Assembly: GCA_016927905.1 (NCBI GenBank)
Contig: JAFGLW010000001.1
Coordinates: forward strand, 248,001 to 312,000
From: a candidate division CSSED10-310 bacterium
GTDB taxonomy: Bacteria; CSSED10-310; JAFGJC01
Direction of reading: 5' to 3'
DNA length: 64,000 nucleotides
The position numbers were made by a program, and so were the translations under genes. Shown here piece after piece: positions 53,172 to 62,372 of this stretch (the stretch's first letter is position 1; every line of letters begins with the position of its first letter). The notes beneath the pieces were generated by a model, which made no database searches, was not told the DNA's origin, and was given only the letters and a program-made list of their open reading frames with translations.

Positions 53172-54593
53172 TTACATGCCGGGCGGCGGCGATTCATCTT
53201 CATCCAGGTTCCAGTTGACTTTCAACCAGACCTTCCTGCGCATTCTTTCCATCTCGTCGAAACTCATACCACCCACTGCCAGATTGCTTTTGGCGAACTT
53301 CAGATTTTCAAAATTGAAGTCGGGATCGGCCAGTTCGGGATTTTCTTTCAGAGCCATTTCCCACATTTCCGTTCCGGGCAGCGGTGTGGCCATGAAGAAA
53401 GTCGAGTAATCCAGTTCCAGCTCCCTGGCGAATTGAAACGTATTTTCCATCTGCTCGATGGTTTCCCCGGGAAATCCATACATGAAAAACCCCTTCGCAG
53501 CCATACCCAGCTCCTTGATTTCCCGGATGAGTCCGGCAATCCGTTTGATGGGCATGGGTTTTTTAATCCGGCGGAGGGTCACCGGATCACCCGACTCCAC
53601 CGGCACCCAGATCGTATAGCATCCTGAATCCCTCATGGCCGTCAGCATTTCTCTGTCCATGTTGTAAAAAACGATGCCGCTGGTCGGCGTCCAGGTGATG
53701 TTGAGACGGCGATCGATAATGCCCCTGAAGATCTTCATCGCCCTGGTTTTATCATGGGTCAGATTATCATCCTCAAAATGTATTTCATTGAATCCCAGTT
53801 CCCGAACCAAATATTCAATCTCGTTCAGAACATTCTCCGGACTCCTGGGCCGGAATCGTCTTCCATGAACATTGAATCCGCCGCAGTAGATGCATCTGGC
53901 GGCACACCCGCGGCTTGTGATGATGCAGGTATAGGGAGTCTGCTTGACCTCATCTCCATGCGGTGCGCATATTTCCGAATATCGGAGAACCGGGAAGATG
54001 GACCGGTCCGGAATGGGCAGTATATCCAGATTTTGAATCGGTTCGATGAACGGGTTAATGACCGGGTTGCCTTCCGGATCTCGATAAGCGATGCCGGGCA
54101 GACGGGACAAATCCCTCCCGTTGGAAATGGCCCGGAGCAGCATGCCGGTCGAATAATCTCCTTCCCCAACAATGATATAGTCGATTTCCTTCCATCGAAG
54201 CACATTTTCCGGAATGGCGCTCGGATGATTCCCCCCGAACAGCGTAATGATGTCCGGATTCACCTGCTTAGCCAGATAACACATGTGTTTTGCCAGCGGG
54301 AATCCATCGCTGAACAGATTTGAAACTCCCACCACATCCGGATCTGATGCCCGGATTCTGGATTTGATTTCATCGTCCGTCAATCCGAACCGGAGCCGCC
54401 CGTTTTCCAGATCCTGATCGGTATTGAATCCTTCGACCAGCACATCCAGTCCTTCAACCTTGAATCCTTCCATCTTCAGCATGGCCCCGACATATCCGAG
54501 GCCGAGGGGATAATCGGCACGCTTGCGTTCCCGGCCCTTCAGGATCACCCTGGGCGGATTGATCAACAACACCTTGGACAGTTTCCGTTTCAT
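53172..54593 (-). CDS. B12-binding-domain radical SAM protein
   Basis: The 473-residue protein has an N-terminal cobalamin-binding-like Rossmann domain (KVLLINPPRV, YPLGLGYVGAMLKMEGFKVEG, DPDVVGVSNLFS, LFGGNHPSAIPE). The radical SAM core has SRGCAARCIYCGG (CxxxCxxC), FEDDNLTHD and the late FFMYGFPGETIEQ. Members methylate unactivated carbons or phosphinates, or rearrange lipids and antibiotics, often with bound cobalamin. The substrate is unknown; the GT2 gene immediately upstream on the same strand (2 bases between) suggests a glycan or lipid modification. Confidence 0.9.
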   Translation of the reverse strand: MKRKLSKVLLINPPRVILKGRERKRADYPLGLGYVGAMLKMEGFKVEGLDVLVEGFNTDQDLENGRLRFGLTDDEIKSRIRASDPDVVGVSNLFSDGFPLAKHMCYLAKQVNPDIITLFGGNHPSAIPENVLRWKEIDYIIVGEGDYSTGMLLRAISNGRDLSRLPGIAYRDPEGNPVINPFIEPIQNLDILPIPDRSIFPVLRYSEICAPHGDEVKQTPYTCIITSRGCAARCIYCGGFNVHGRRFRPRSPENVLNEIEYLVRELGFNEIHFEDDNLTHDKTRAMKIFRGIIDRRLNITWTPTSGIVFYNMDREMLTAMRDSGCYTIWVPVESGDPVTLRRIKKPMPIKRIAGLIREIKELGMAAKGFFMYGFPGETIEQMENTFQFARELELDYSTFFMATPLPGTEMWEMALKENPELADPDFNFENLKFAKSNLAVGGMSFDEMERMRRKVWLKVNWNLDEDESPPPGM

Positions 54594-54595
54594 AT

Positions 54596-55603
54596 CTATT
54601 TATCCTCTGTAAATGTGTGATTTGATTTTTTTGTGTTCTCAATGACCTCATCGATGACAAACATGGGTGTGCGGTCCAGCCGATGGCTGATCCGATTGAT
54701 TCTCTCGTTCTGAATAGCCGCGGTACCAAGCTGAATTCCGGCCAAAACCAGAAACATCGCAAGTATCCAGATACCCAGACCGATATCCCCACCCGCAATC
54801 AAGGTGATCAGAGACGCCAGTCCCGTCACGACACCCGCACAGATGAGTGTGCCGCCGAGCATCGACAGCACCACCAGTTGAATCGGCCGGGTGGTGAACG
54901 TGAGTATGATATCCAGGAAGAAGAACAGGAGCTTTCTCCAGTTGTACTTGGTTTTACCGGATTTGCGGGAACGGTATGTAATGGGGATATCCGCGAATCT
55001 CCCGCCCCGCCAGACCGAATATATGGCCATGTGTCCGTACATGGAGGTGAACCGGTCGAGACCTTCAAGATATTTCTTTCTGTAAGCCTGCAGCCCGCAC
55101 CCCATATCCCGGTAAGGCAGATTAAAAAACAACTTGAAAAATCTGTTTACGATCAGGCTGGGCAGCCGCCTGGTGATGAAACCCTCTCTGCGATTCTCCC
55201 GGTACCCCGCAACGATGTCGTATCCCTCATCGAGTTTCAGGATCAGGCTGGGCAGATCCGCTGGGTCAACCTGTAAATCCGCGTCCATGACGATCGCGTA
55301 TTCTCCGACAGAAGCTTCGAAACCGGCCGTCACACCCGCCTGCTGACCGAAATTTCGTGCGAACCGTATAATCTTGACATGGGGATTCCGATCGGGAAAG
55401 GAGCGCATGATTTCCGATGTTCCGTCGGTCGAGCCGTCGTCGACAAATATGACTTCGTAATCCCGTTTCCAGTCTTTGAATACGTCACTGATTCCCTGGA
55501 AAACATCTTCGATCGTATCGCATTCGTCGTAAGCCGGAATGATGATGCTGACCATCGGTTTGGCGCTGTCGGAGCCAACATCGCTTATTCTGCTTTTCCC
55601 CAC
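54596..55603 (-). CDS. Family 2 glycosyltransferase with two C-terminal membrane helices
   Basis: The protein has about 335 residues. The GT-A domain has VSIIIPAYDECDTIEDVF, FVDDGSTDGTSEI, IVMDADLQVDPADLP with the DxD-type metal site, and PYRDMGCGLQAYRK. Two membrane helices follow (around LVVLSMLGGTLICAGVVTGL and IGLGIWILAMFLVLAGIQLG). This is the layout of polyprenyl-phosphate sugar synthases (DPM1/ArnC/GtrB), which load a sugar onto the lipid carrier. GTG 55603 has AAGGAG with proper spacing and is preferred over upstream ATGs. It probably supplies the lipid-linked sugar donor for the membrane protein at 55968-58091. Confidence 0.9.
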   Translation of the reverse strand: MGKSRISDVGSDSAKPMVSIIIPAYDECDTIEDVFQGISDVFKDWKRDYEVIFVDDGSTDGTSEIMRSFPDRNPHVKIIRFARNFGQQAGVTAGFEASVGEYAIVMDADLQVDPADLPSLILKLDEGYDIVAGYRENRREGFITRRLPSLIVNRFFKLFFNLPYRDMGCGLQAYRKKYLEGLDRFTSMYGHMAIYSVWRGGRFADIPITYRSRKSGKTKYNWRKLLFFFLDIILTFTTRPIQLVVLSMLGGTLICAGVVTGLASLITLIAGGDIGLGIWILAMFLVLAGIQLGTAAIQNERINRISHRLDRTPMFVIDEVIENTKKSNHTFTEDK

Positions 55604-55760
55604 TGCATCTCCTTCCATCAGAAAACACAATTCTTGAGTTTACAATAAAGCAGGTCCGAAAGCACAGAAAGTTGATCCACGGCCGGATGTCTTTCAATGG
55701 ATATCCCGATCTCCGGCTGAAACTAAAACAATGGACCCCGATTAACCTGAAATCCCGATA

Positions 55761-55955
55761 TCAGGTTTTTCTGCCTTTCCGTAAGCCGTAAGTCTCTGCC
55801 AGTCTGGAACATTCTTCTTCCGTCAGCGATCGCATATAGGATTTCCACCCCGGGCACCAGTTGATATGCCATCGCCACAGCCTGCCCAGCACTGAACCCG
55901 GATTCCGGTCGTATTTCGACCGAAACCTGCAGGTTGCACATGGAATGATTTTCAC
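55761..55955 (-). CDS. Small C2HC putative zinc-binding protein, conserved hypothetical
   Basis: This 64-residue protein starts with GTG 55955 after a G-rich stretch. It has C6-x2-C9 at the N-terminus and H30-x3-C34 in the middle, so one zinc finger is likely. The core NPGSVLGRLWRWHINWCPGW and following KSYMRSL are the kind of Trp/Pro/Gly pattern I associate with a small conserved family of unknown function. A competing frame on the same strand (55723-55941) has no such pattern. It sits between the GT2 gene and the large membrane protein, in the same direction. The role is unknown. Confidence 0.7.
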   Translation of the reverse strand: MKIIPCATCRFRSKYDRNPGSVLGRLWRWHINWCPGWKSYMRSLTEEECSRLAETYGLRKGRKT

Positions 55956-55967
55956 CGGGTTTCCCCC

Positions 55968-58091
55968 CTATGGATTCGAATAATTTACCGGATCCATCCA
56001 GATCGAGAAAATTTTCGGTGAATCCGAGGATTCTCCCAGATTCAATGTGATTGCTGAAATCGGATCACTCGTTTCGACGGCGATCCGCTGTACGCAGAAA
56101 CGATCATCCCAGTCGGAATAATCCATTTTCCCCTCAACAGGACGGCAGTTCCGGCGCCAATCCCGGGGCAGTTCCACCGAAAGAACACCGTCGGAATCGG
56201 TTCGGGCACTCAATTTCAGCAGCTGGTTATAGTTGACCGCATCGATACCGCTCGGAGGCCGAAGTAAAAGGAGATAGACGTTGTCTGATTTCAGGGCTGG
56301 ATTCAGGTCGGATCGGATTGTATCTCCGGCTCGTTCCACCTGCTCGTTTTCACCCCAGAAAATGCTCCCCTGAGCCAGTCTAATTTCAGAAATTTCACCG
56401 GTGATGGCATTCCGGTTCATTTTCACAAACCGGTAGAGCCGGGTATCGTGGTCCAGCAGCCATAAACCGGCATATATCGCCAAAACAGCTATCGCTGCGG
56501 TGCAGCTCATGAACCGGCATTTGACTTCCCGTCGGATTACCGAACATCCTACGAGCGCCACAACCGACCACGCCACGCAGAAGGCGAGAATAAAGTTGAT
56601 TGTCCCGGCGGCATTCCGGGATCCGTGTGATGATATCAGAGCCGACACTGCCGATACTGGCAGGGATTCACCCAAAATCCACTCCCTGAATCCCCGGATC
56701 ATGGCAGGGATCGGCCGGATACGGGGTCCGACCCACCGGTACCGTACTTCCCCATAGGGGCCATCATCATCCACGAGCTGATCATAGGCGGTGGATGAAT
56801 CACCGTGAAACTGATGTTGATAGAACTGCACCATGAACAGAACATTCCAGATGCAACCCAACACGATGACTGCAATCGCAGCCAACCGCCTCCAGCGGTT
56901 TCTAAATGGTGATATCAGCATCCCGGCACCCAGCACGAAGATGACGGACATTCCTGAAAATCTCCGGACACCGAATCCGAGATTCCACCATTCCGAACGG
57001 GACGCATTGTAATATGTTTCGATCAGAAACAGGCTCAGGAGGGGAACTCCGATAGCCGGATTTTTCCAAACAAACCAAAAGAACCCGATCAGGGCGAGGG
57101 CCAGCAGGGGCATCCAGGCGAAGAGACCATGATAATCGGAAAAAAGCATTGGAATCAATTCGGGATTCAGAGGATTGAAAGTGGGAATTGCAGCTGTTCC
57201 CATTGTTTTTCCTGACACCAGCCACTGACCGTGAAGAATACGCCAGTACAACACCTGACTACCTGAAACGGCAAGCAAACCAATCAAAAACAGAATATAA
57301 CCGGCTGCACTGGAAATCTTTGAAGATCGGCCGGGACGATTGCCCCAGGATCGGTCGTAGATTATTTGAAAAAACGGAAGAATCAGAAACGCGACATCCT
57401 GGTACCGGACAATCATCGCCAATCCGGATACGGTTCCCCACAGGAAAAAAGTCGCCGGCTGCCGGGATTCCCGGGTCTGCAGCCACAATTCAATTGCGGA
57501 TGTCAGGAGAAAAAAATCGATTGCATGGGAAAAACAGATGTCGATGAAAACGAACGGCAGCAGGTTGCCGGCTCCCATGACTGAAGTGATTGCCAGAACG
57601 GAAACGGCGGGTGAAAAGAACCGGCGGCAAAGTGCATAGGCGATCCGCATTCCCGCCAACCAAATCATGATATTCCAGATGCCCATGGCCATCAGATATG
57701 GGAATGAGTATCCGGTGTCCGGATGGATCAGTGTCAATGAAGGAATGGCGCAATACAGGAACCGGGCAGCCAGGATGGGCGGGATCCAGATCATGGTGTT
57801 GCCGACAGGGAAAAAAGTGAACCGGTATCCCCGATCCGTATATTCCGGAGAATTCATGAAACCGATGAGGGTCCCTTTGGGTTTCTCCAGATTCCGCCCG
57901 GAAACGCCAGCCCATCCCGGGCGCGTGAAAAAAGCGTCTTCGTTGTACGTGTTCATATCGCGGTCGAAAACGATCGACCGTGCCGTTTCCATATATACCA
58001 AGCTGTCATAACGAAGCCGTGGTGCGAAGAAGATGAAGTAGGAGAGCATGCTGAATCCGAACAGGATCCAGACGGCGTGCCGGTCTCTCAA
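55968..58091 (-). CDS. Large polytopic membrane protein, PMT/ArnT-like glycosyltransferase candidate
   Basis: The protein has about 707 residues. About 11 membrane helices fill the first 550 residues, with an extracytoplasmic loop after helix 1 (YDSLVYMETARSIVFDRDMN). The Asp there sits where GT-C enzymes of the PMT/ArnT group keep their catalytic acid. The last 150 residues form a soluble, probably periplasmic beta domain (LYRFVKMNRNAITGEISEIR). A GT-C enzyme would take sugar from a polyprenyl carrier, which the nearby GT2 could make. The long frame begins at 58151 inside the next gene; TTG 58091, overlapping that gene's stop, gives a tidier start. Confidence 0.72.
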   Translation of the reverse strand: MRDRHAVWILFGFSMLSYFIFFAPRLRYDSLVYMETARSIVFDRDMNTYNEDAFFTRPGWAGVSGRNLEKPKGTLIGFMNSPEYTDRGYRFTFFPVGNTMIWIPPILAARFLYCAIPSLTLIHPDTGYSFPYLMAMGIWNIMIWLAGMRIAYALCRRFFSPAVSVLAITSVMGAGNLLPFVFIDICFSHAIDFFLLTSAIELWLQTRESRQPATFFLWGTVSGLAMIVRYQDVAFLILPFFQIIYDRSWGNRPGRSSKISSAAGYILFLIGLLAVSGSQVLYWRILHGQWLVSGKTMGTAAIPTFNPLNPELIPMLFSDYHGLFAWMPLLALALIGFFWFVWKNPAIGVPLLSLFLIETYYNASRSEWWNLGFGVRRFSGMSVIFVLGAGMLISPFRNRWRRLAAIAVIVLGCIWNVLFMVQFYQHQFHGDSSTAYDQLVDDDGPYGEVRYRWVGPRIRPIPAMIRGFREWILGESLPVSAVSALISSHGSRNAAGTINFILAFCVAWSVVALVGCSVIRREVKCRFMSCTAAIAVLAIYAGLWLLDHDTRLYRFVKMNRNAITGEISEIRLAQGSIFWGENEQVERAGDTIRSDLNPALKSDNVYLLLLRPPSGIDAVNYNQLLKLSARTDSDGVLSVELPRDWRRNCRPVEGKMDYSDWDDRFCVQRIAVETSDPISAITLNLGESSDSPKIFSIWMDPVNYSNP

Positions 58092-58576
58092 TCGTTCCGT
58101 TGAGAATCCAGATCGATTTCTTTGACCCTCAAGGGCGTCATCAGAGTCCACGTGCTGTCCTCGTTTAATCGATAGGCCGCCAGGAATTCCGATTTTGAAT
58201 CCGCCTGACTGTATTCCTCCGGAGTCAGAATGGAGAAAAACTCCTCCGCCTCATCTGTCTCCGGATTGCGATACAGATAATAAACTCTGCCCCTGACCTT
58301 GGCTGCATGCATCCGGATGTCGTGCAGCCTGATATTCAGTTCAGCGTCCTGAATCACCATCTGTGCTTTTTGAATCAATTCCCGATGGATGGATTCGAGC
58401 AATTCCAGCTTCTGAACGGTCTGAGCCTTGATTTCTCTCTTCGCTTCCACCCATTTCGGTTTGAAATCGGAAGCCAGGAATTCTTCCAGGGTGCAAAACC
58501 GCGCATCTCCCGGTCTGACAGGATAAGGCAGTTTCGTTTCAGGCAATTTAAATCCGCTTTGATCCTTCTTCCCCAT
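58088..58576 (-). CDS. DUF2452-like protein of unknown function
   Basis: The 162-residue soluble protein has a proline-rich start (LPETKLPYPVRPGDARF), a central helix rich in Glu, Gln and Lys (residues about 45-85) and a C-terminal part with GRVYYLYRNPETDEAEEFFSILTPEEY and AAYRLNEDSTW (cited in parts). The pattern of a helical core followed by YYLY and a final tryptophan resembles DUF2452 proteins, which have no known role. It starts one base after the upstream gene's stop and touches the next, so it is likely part of the same transcript. Confidence 0.7.
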   Translation of the reverse strand: MGKKDQSGFKLPETKLPYPVRPGDARFCTLEEFLASDFKPKWVEAKREIKAQTVQKLELLESIHRELIQKAQMVIQDAELNIRLHDIRMHAAKVRGRVYYLYRNPETDEAEEFFSILTPEEYSQADSKSEFLAAYRLNEDSTWTLMTPLRVKEIDLDSQRND

Positions 58577-58577
58577 C

Positions 58578-61500
58578 TTACCTTTTCAAGCCGATTTGAT
58601 CCAGGTAGTTGTCAAACCATGTGCGAATGGAATTCGTTTTCAGGCGGGACGGATTGCGAACGATTTCCGGTTCGGTATCAATCCATTCGACCTTGAAACC
58701 TCTTTCCATATCGATCCCCGGTGCCTGCTCAAGTGCCCAGATCTGCGGAACCGCCGCATCCCGGAAAATGATATTCCGATGGGTTGGAACCAGTGATCGG
58801 ATCTCGGATTGTATATCGTCCACAGACTCGTAGTTGAATTTGAATCGGACCCCAAGCCTTCCCGCTATTTCGGTGATCACTTTCCAGAATTCCATTCCGG
58901 ATCGTGGATTGACCGCCTGAACTGATTCACTGACGGTTCTCAATCCGCTGGTATAACTTCCCTGCGTTTCGCCCGCACTATTCATGGGCAGAACGATGTC
59001 GGCGGTCTCGACGGTTGGGGTGCGGAACAAGTCCGCGACGATTTTGACCGGAACGTCATTCAGTGTTTTCAGCCATTTTCCTGTATTTTCATCGAGGCCG
59101 GTAAAATCTTCTCCGAATACGAATAACGCCTTGATCCGCTTCTTTTTGAGAACGGCCAGAATGTCATCCGCGGGATCAGGCACCCCATCCAGGCTGACAC
59201 ACCATCCTTTCTGGAATTTTGCAATCACGGCTGCATCCCCGACGGGCTGGTATCCCGGATAAAAACCGGGCAGTCCGCCCATGTCCATCAATCCCTGGGA
59301 GTTGTTGTGTTCGGTGAAGACAGCCAGTTTGGCCTCGAACAGATCACCTGCGGCACTTAAAACATCCAGATCCGTCTTTACACGTGCGCCGGGGTAATCC
59401 CGATCGCACATGAAAACCGGCCTGTTTCCTTCGGAAAGCAGCACGGCGGCTTTCTGGAACCGGTCCCATGGAATACCCGTGATTTCCGAAACGACTTTCG
59501 GGCTCAATACCGCCATGGCTTCTGAAAAGGCCTCAAAACCCTCGATTGAAACGGCACCGGCATCCTCCATCTCCAGCTTGGTTTTCATCAAACCAAGCAT
59601 GGCAACATATTCCGTTCCTGGCTTCAGCTTGAGATACAGATCCCATTTTTTCAGCATTGGATCCTCTTCGGAACCCATATATACCACTCGTGCACCCAGA
59701 TTCCGGGCTTTCCGGACGGCAAAATCGGCCACAGGATGATCTCTGCGCAGGTGTGCCAGGGTAATCAGGATACTCTGCGCATTTTCGATATCATGGAAGG
59801 TTGCAGTCGACGCGATATGATGAGAATCAAGCCTGGGTCTTGACAGGGTCAGGCTGGTGATATTCTGAGTTCTCAGAACCACCCGGCTGAATTTCTGAAT
59901 CAGGTAGATCTCCTCGTTGGTCAGGCGGGGCGAAATGAAGACCGCAATTTCATCACCGCGGTACCGGGTCACCACGGATTTGACGACATCCGAGGTTTCT
60001 CTGACCGCACCGGTCCAGTCGATATCCTGAAGGTCACCATCCCGCCGGATCATGGGTTTCAGCAAGCGCCCGGAATCGTTGATATACCTGTAGCCGTAAC
60101 GACCCATGATGCACAGGTTCCCGTGTGTGGGCGATCCGGAATCATCTGCGACTGTTTTAACGATCATGTCTGCAACCGCGCCGAATTGAAGCGTGCAACC
60201 GACACCGCAGAACGAGCAGACGGATCGGCATTTCTGCATATCCCAAGGACCGGGTTTGGGCATGGAAATCCGCTCCGAAATGGCACCGGTGGGACAGGTT
60301 GCCACGCACATGCCGCATGAAATGCAATCCGTTTCCAGAAGAGTTCGACCCATTTCCGGGCGGACGATGGTATGAAATCCCCTGTTTTCAAAACCGAAGA
60401 CAGACGCGCCGACGATTTGCTGGCACACTCGAATGCAGCGCCCGCAAAGAATACATTTGTTCGGATCAAGATCGATCAGGGGATGTGATCGATCCAATTC
60501 GTACTTGTTGACTTCACCGGCATATTTTTCAAGTTTGACTCCATATTCGGATGCATATTTGCGCAGCCGGCATTCGAACACGGCATCGCATCCGCATTCC
60601 AGGCATCGGCTGGTTTCCAGCAGAGCATCCTCGCCGGTATATCCGAGTTCCACTTCATTGAAATTCGTGATGCGTTCTTTTACATCGAGTTCCGGCATGG
60701 GTCGCGGGTCCAGTTTTCGGGTAGATCGCAGATCTTTCTGCTCCACTTCATTGAAATCATCCTTGCGGCTGTTGAAATGATAGGGTTCCGGTTCCGGTTT
60801 CCGCCCCTGGAGATATGAATGGATGGCATGGGCGGCTTTCCGGCCTGCCGCAATGGCTTCGATGGCCGTGGCGGCACCGGTCACCATGTCCCCGCCTGCA
60901 AACACGCCGTCGGTGTCCGTTTCGAATGTTTCCTCATTGACGGCAATCGAACCCCAGCGCGTGAAATTCAACTCGCCGTTTCCCGGCAGCATATCGTTTG
61001 ATTCGCTCGAAATCACTTTGAGATCCGGTGATTGACCGATCGCTGCGAAGACGAAATCGCATTCCAGGACGAATTCCGACCCGCCGACAGGCACCGGTCG
61101 CCGGCGTCCGCTGGCATCCGGTTCACCCAGTTCCATTCGAATGCATTTAAGAGCCTGAACTCTTCCTTTGGACGCGATCACTTCCGTGGGGGCGGCCAGG
61201 AAATGCATCTTAACTCCCTCATGTTCAGCTGCATCTATTTCCATTTCGTTGGCCGGCATTTCCTTCCGGGTGCGGCGGTACAGCAGAACCACCTCCTCGG
61301 CATTCAAGCGCAAGGACGTTCTGGCACAGTCGATCGCTGTATTTCCGCCTCCGACGACAACGATCTTGCCGTAAATTTCGGGTTTTTTATTTCGACCGAG
61401 CTGCTCGAGAAATTTGATACCGGATAGCACACCCTCGATCTCCTGGCCGGTAACTCCCAGTTTCGTGCTGCCCCAAGCGCCCATTCCAAGAAAAACAGCC

Positions 61501-62348
61501 TCAAATCCCTGGTCAAACAACGATTTGATGGTGAAATCATCTCCCAAAGCCATATTCGTTTTCAGGACCACACCCATTTCCAGGATGGTATCGATTTCCC
61601 GGTCGAGAACATCAAAAGGCAGCCGGTATTCCGGTATTCCGTAACGGAGCATTCCGCCGGCTTCCGGCATCGCTTCGAACAGGGTCACGCCAAATCCCCG
61701 CAGGCGAAGGAAAAAGGCTGCGGACAACCCCGCAGGACCGGCTCCGATGATTGCCACCGACTGGGCCCTGTCCGGTTCCCGGATCGGGGTGTAATGCCGG
61801 AGTGCTTTTTCCAGGTCAACGTCTGCCGCATATCTTTTCAAAAAATCAATACCGACTTTTGTATCCAGCAGATTCCGCCGGCATGACAGTTCGCACGGCC
61901 GCGTGCAGACGCGACCGCAGACAGCCGGCAAGGGATTCGTCTGTTTGATCACCTGGATGGCGGCCTGGGGTTGTCCCGCCGCAATCAGGGCGATATATCC
62001 CTGCACATCCACTCCAGCGGGACATCGCAGGGTGCAGGGCGGCAGACAGTCTGCATAATGATTTGATACCAGCAGTTCCAGGGCTGTCCGCCTGGCTTCC
62101 ATGACCCGCCTGTTCCGTGTGAATAGTTCCATTTTATCCTGGACTCTGGTGGAACAGGCTGCAGCCAGATTCTTCTGACCTTTGACTTCGACGACGCAGA
62201 CATAGCATGAATTATACGGTTCCAGCTGGGATTCATAGCACAGTGTGGGAATATGATCGATTTTCAGATCATGAACCGCCTGGAGGATCGTCTTGTCGGA
62301 ATCGGTGACATATTTTTGACCGTTAACGATGATTTTAATCTTCGCCAT
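58578..62348 (-). CDS. Fused 2Fe-2S / GltD-type flavoprotein / ferredoxin / formate-dehydrogenase-like protein
   Basis: The 1256-residue electron-transfer protein has four parts. First is a 2Fe-2S domain (C37, C48, C51, C65). Second, a GltD/NfnB-type FAD-NAD(P)H oxidoreductase has Cys cluster 101-109, FAD loop GAGPAG at 202 and NAD(P) loop GGGNTA at 333. Third is a two-cluster ferredoxin (C632-C642 and C675-C685). Last comes a molybdopterin-oxidoreductase domain with a 4Fe-4S site (C711, C714, C718, C746). In that domain the position of the catalytic Sec/Cys is Arg837, and the C-terminal molybdopterin-binding domain is absent. The next gene is NuoF-like. It probably relays electrons between NAD(P)H and ferredoxin rather than oxidising formate. 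Confidence 0.88.
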   Translation of the reverse strand: MAKIKIIVNGQKYVTDSDKTILQAVHDLKIDHIPTLCYESQLEPYNSCYVCVVEVKGQKNLAAACSTRVQDKMELFTRNRRVMEARRTALELLVSNHYADCLPPCTLRCPAGVDVQGYIALIAAGQPQAAIQVIKQTNPLPAVCGRVCTRPCELSCRRNLLDTKVGIDFLKRYAADVDLEKALRHYTPIREPDRAQSVAIIGAGPAGLSAAFFLRLRGFGVTLFEAMPEAGGMLRYGIPEYRLPFDVLDREIDTILEMGVVLKTNMALGDDFTIKSLFDQGFEAVFLGMGAWGSTKLGVTGQEIEGVLSGIKFLEQLGRNKKPEIYGKIVVVGGGNTAIDCARTSLRLNAEEVVLLYRRTRKEMPANEMEIDAAEHEGVKMHFLAAPTEVIASKGRVQALKCIRMELGEPDASGRRRPVPVGGSEFVLECDFVFAAIGQSPDLKVISSESNDMLPGNGELNFTRWGSIAVNEETFETDTDGVFAGGDMVTGAATAIEAIAAGRKAAHAIHSYLQGRKPEPEPYHFNSRKDDFNEVEQKDLRSTRKLDPRPMPELDVKERITNFNEVELGYTGEDALLETSRCLECGCDAVFECRLRKYASEYGVKLEKYAGEVNKYELDRSHPLIDLDPNKCILCGRCIRVCQQIVGASVFGFENRGFHTIVRPEMGRTLLETDCISCGMCVATCPTGAISERISMPKPGPWDMQKCRSVCSFCGVGCTLQFGAVADMIVKTVADDSGSPTHGNLCIMGRYGYRYINDSGRLLKPMIRRDGDLQDIDWTGAVRETSDVVKSVVTRYRGDEIAVFISPRLTNEEIYLIQKFSRVVLRTQNITSLTLSRPRLDSHHIASTATFHDIENAQSILITLAHLRRDHPVADFAVRKARNLGARVVYMGSEEDPMLKKWDLYLKLKPGTEYVAMLGLMKTKLEMEDAGAVSIEGFEAFSEAMAVLSPKVVSEITGIPWDRFQKAAVLLSEGNRPVFMCDRDYPGARVKTDLDVLSAAGDLFEAKLAVFTEHNNSQGLMDMGGLPGFYPGYQPVGDAAVIAKFQKGWCVSLDGVPDPADDILAVLKKKRIKALFVFGEDFTGLDENTGKWLKTLNDVPVKIVADLFRTPTVETADIVLPMNSAGETQGSYTSGLRTVSESVQAVNPRSGMEFWKVITEIAGRLGVRFKFNYESVDDIQSEIRSLVPTHRNIIFRDAAVPQIWALEQAPGIDMERGFKVEWIDTEPEIVRNPSRLKTNSIRTWFDNYLDQIGLKR

Positions 62349-62372
62349 GGTTAAATCTCCATTCTACAAATC

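Noticed and set aside
55723-55941. Alternative 72-codon frame overlapping the small C2HC gene
   Set aside because: It lacks the paired cysteines and Trp/Pro/Gly core seen in the other frame.
59800-60000. Possible hidden selenocysteine in the formate-dehydrogenase-like domain
   Set aside because: There is no in-frame TGA. The expected position is an arginine codon, and the surrounding CARxCHSP block is replaced as a whole.
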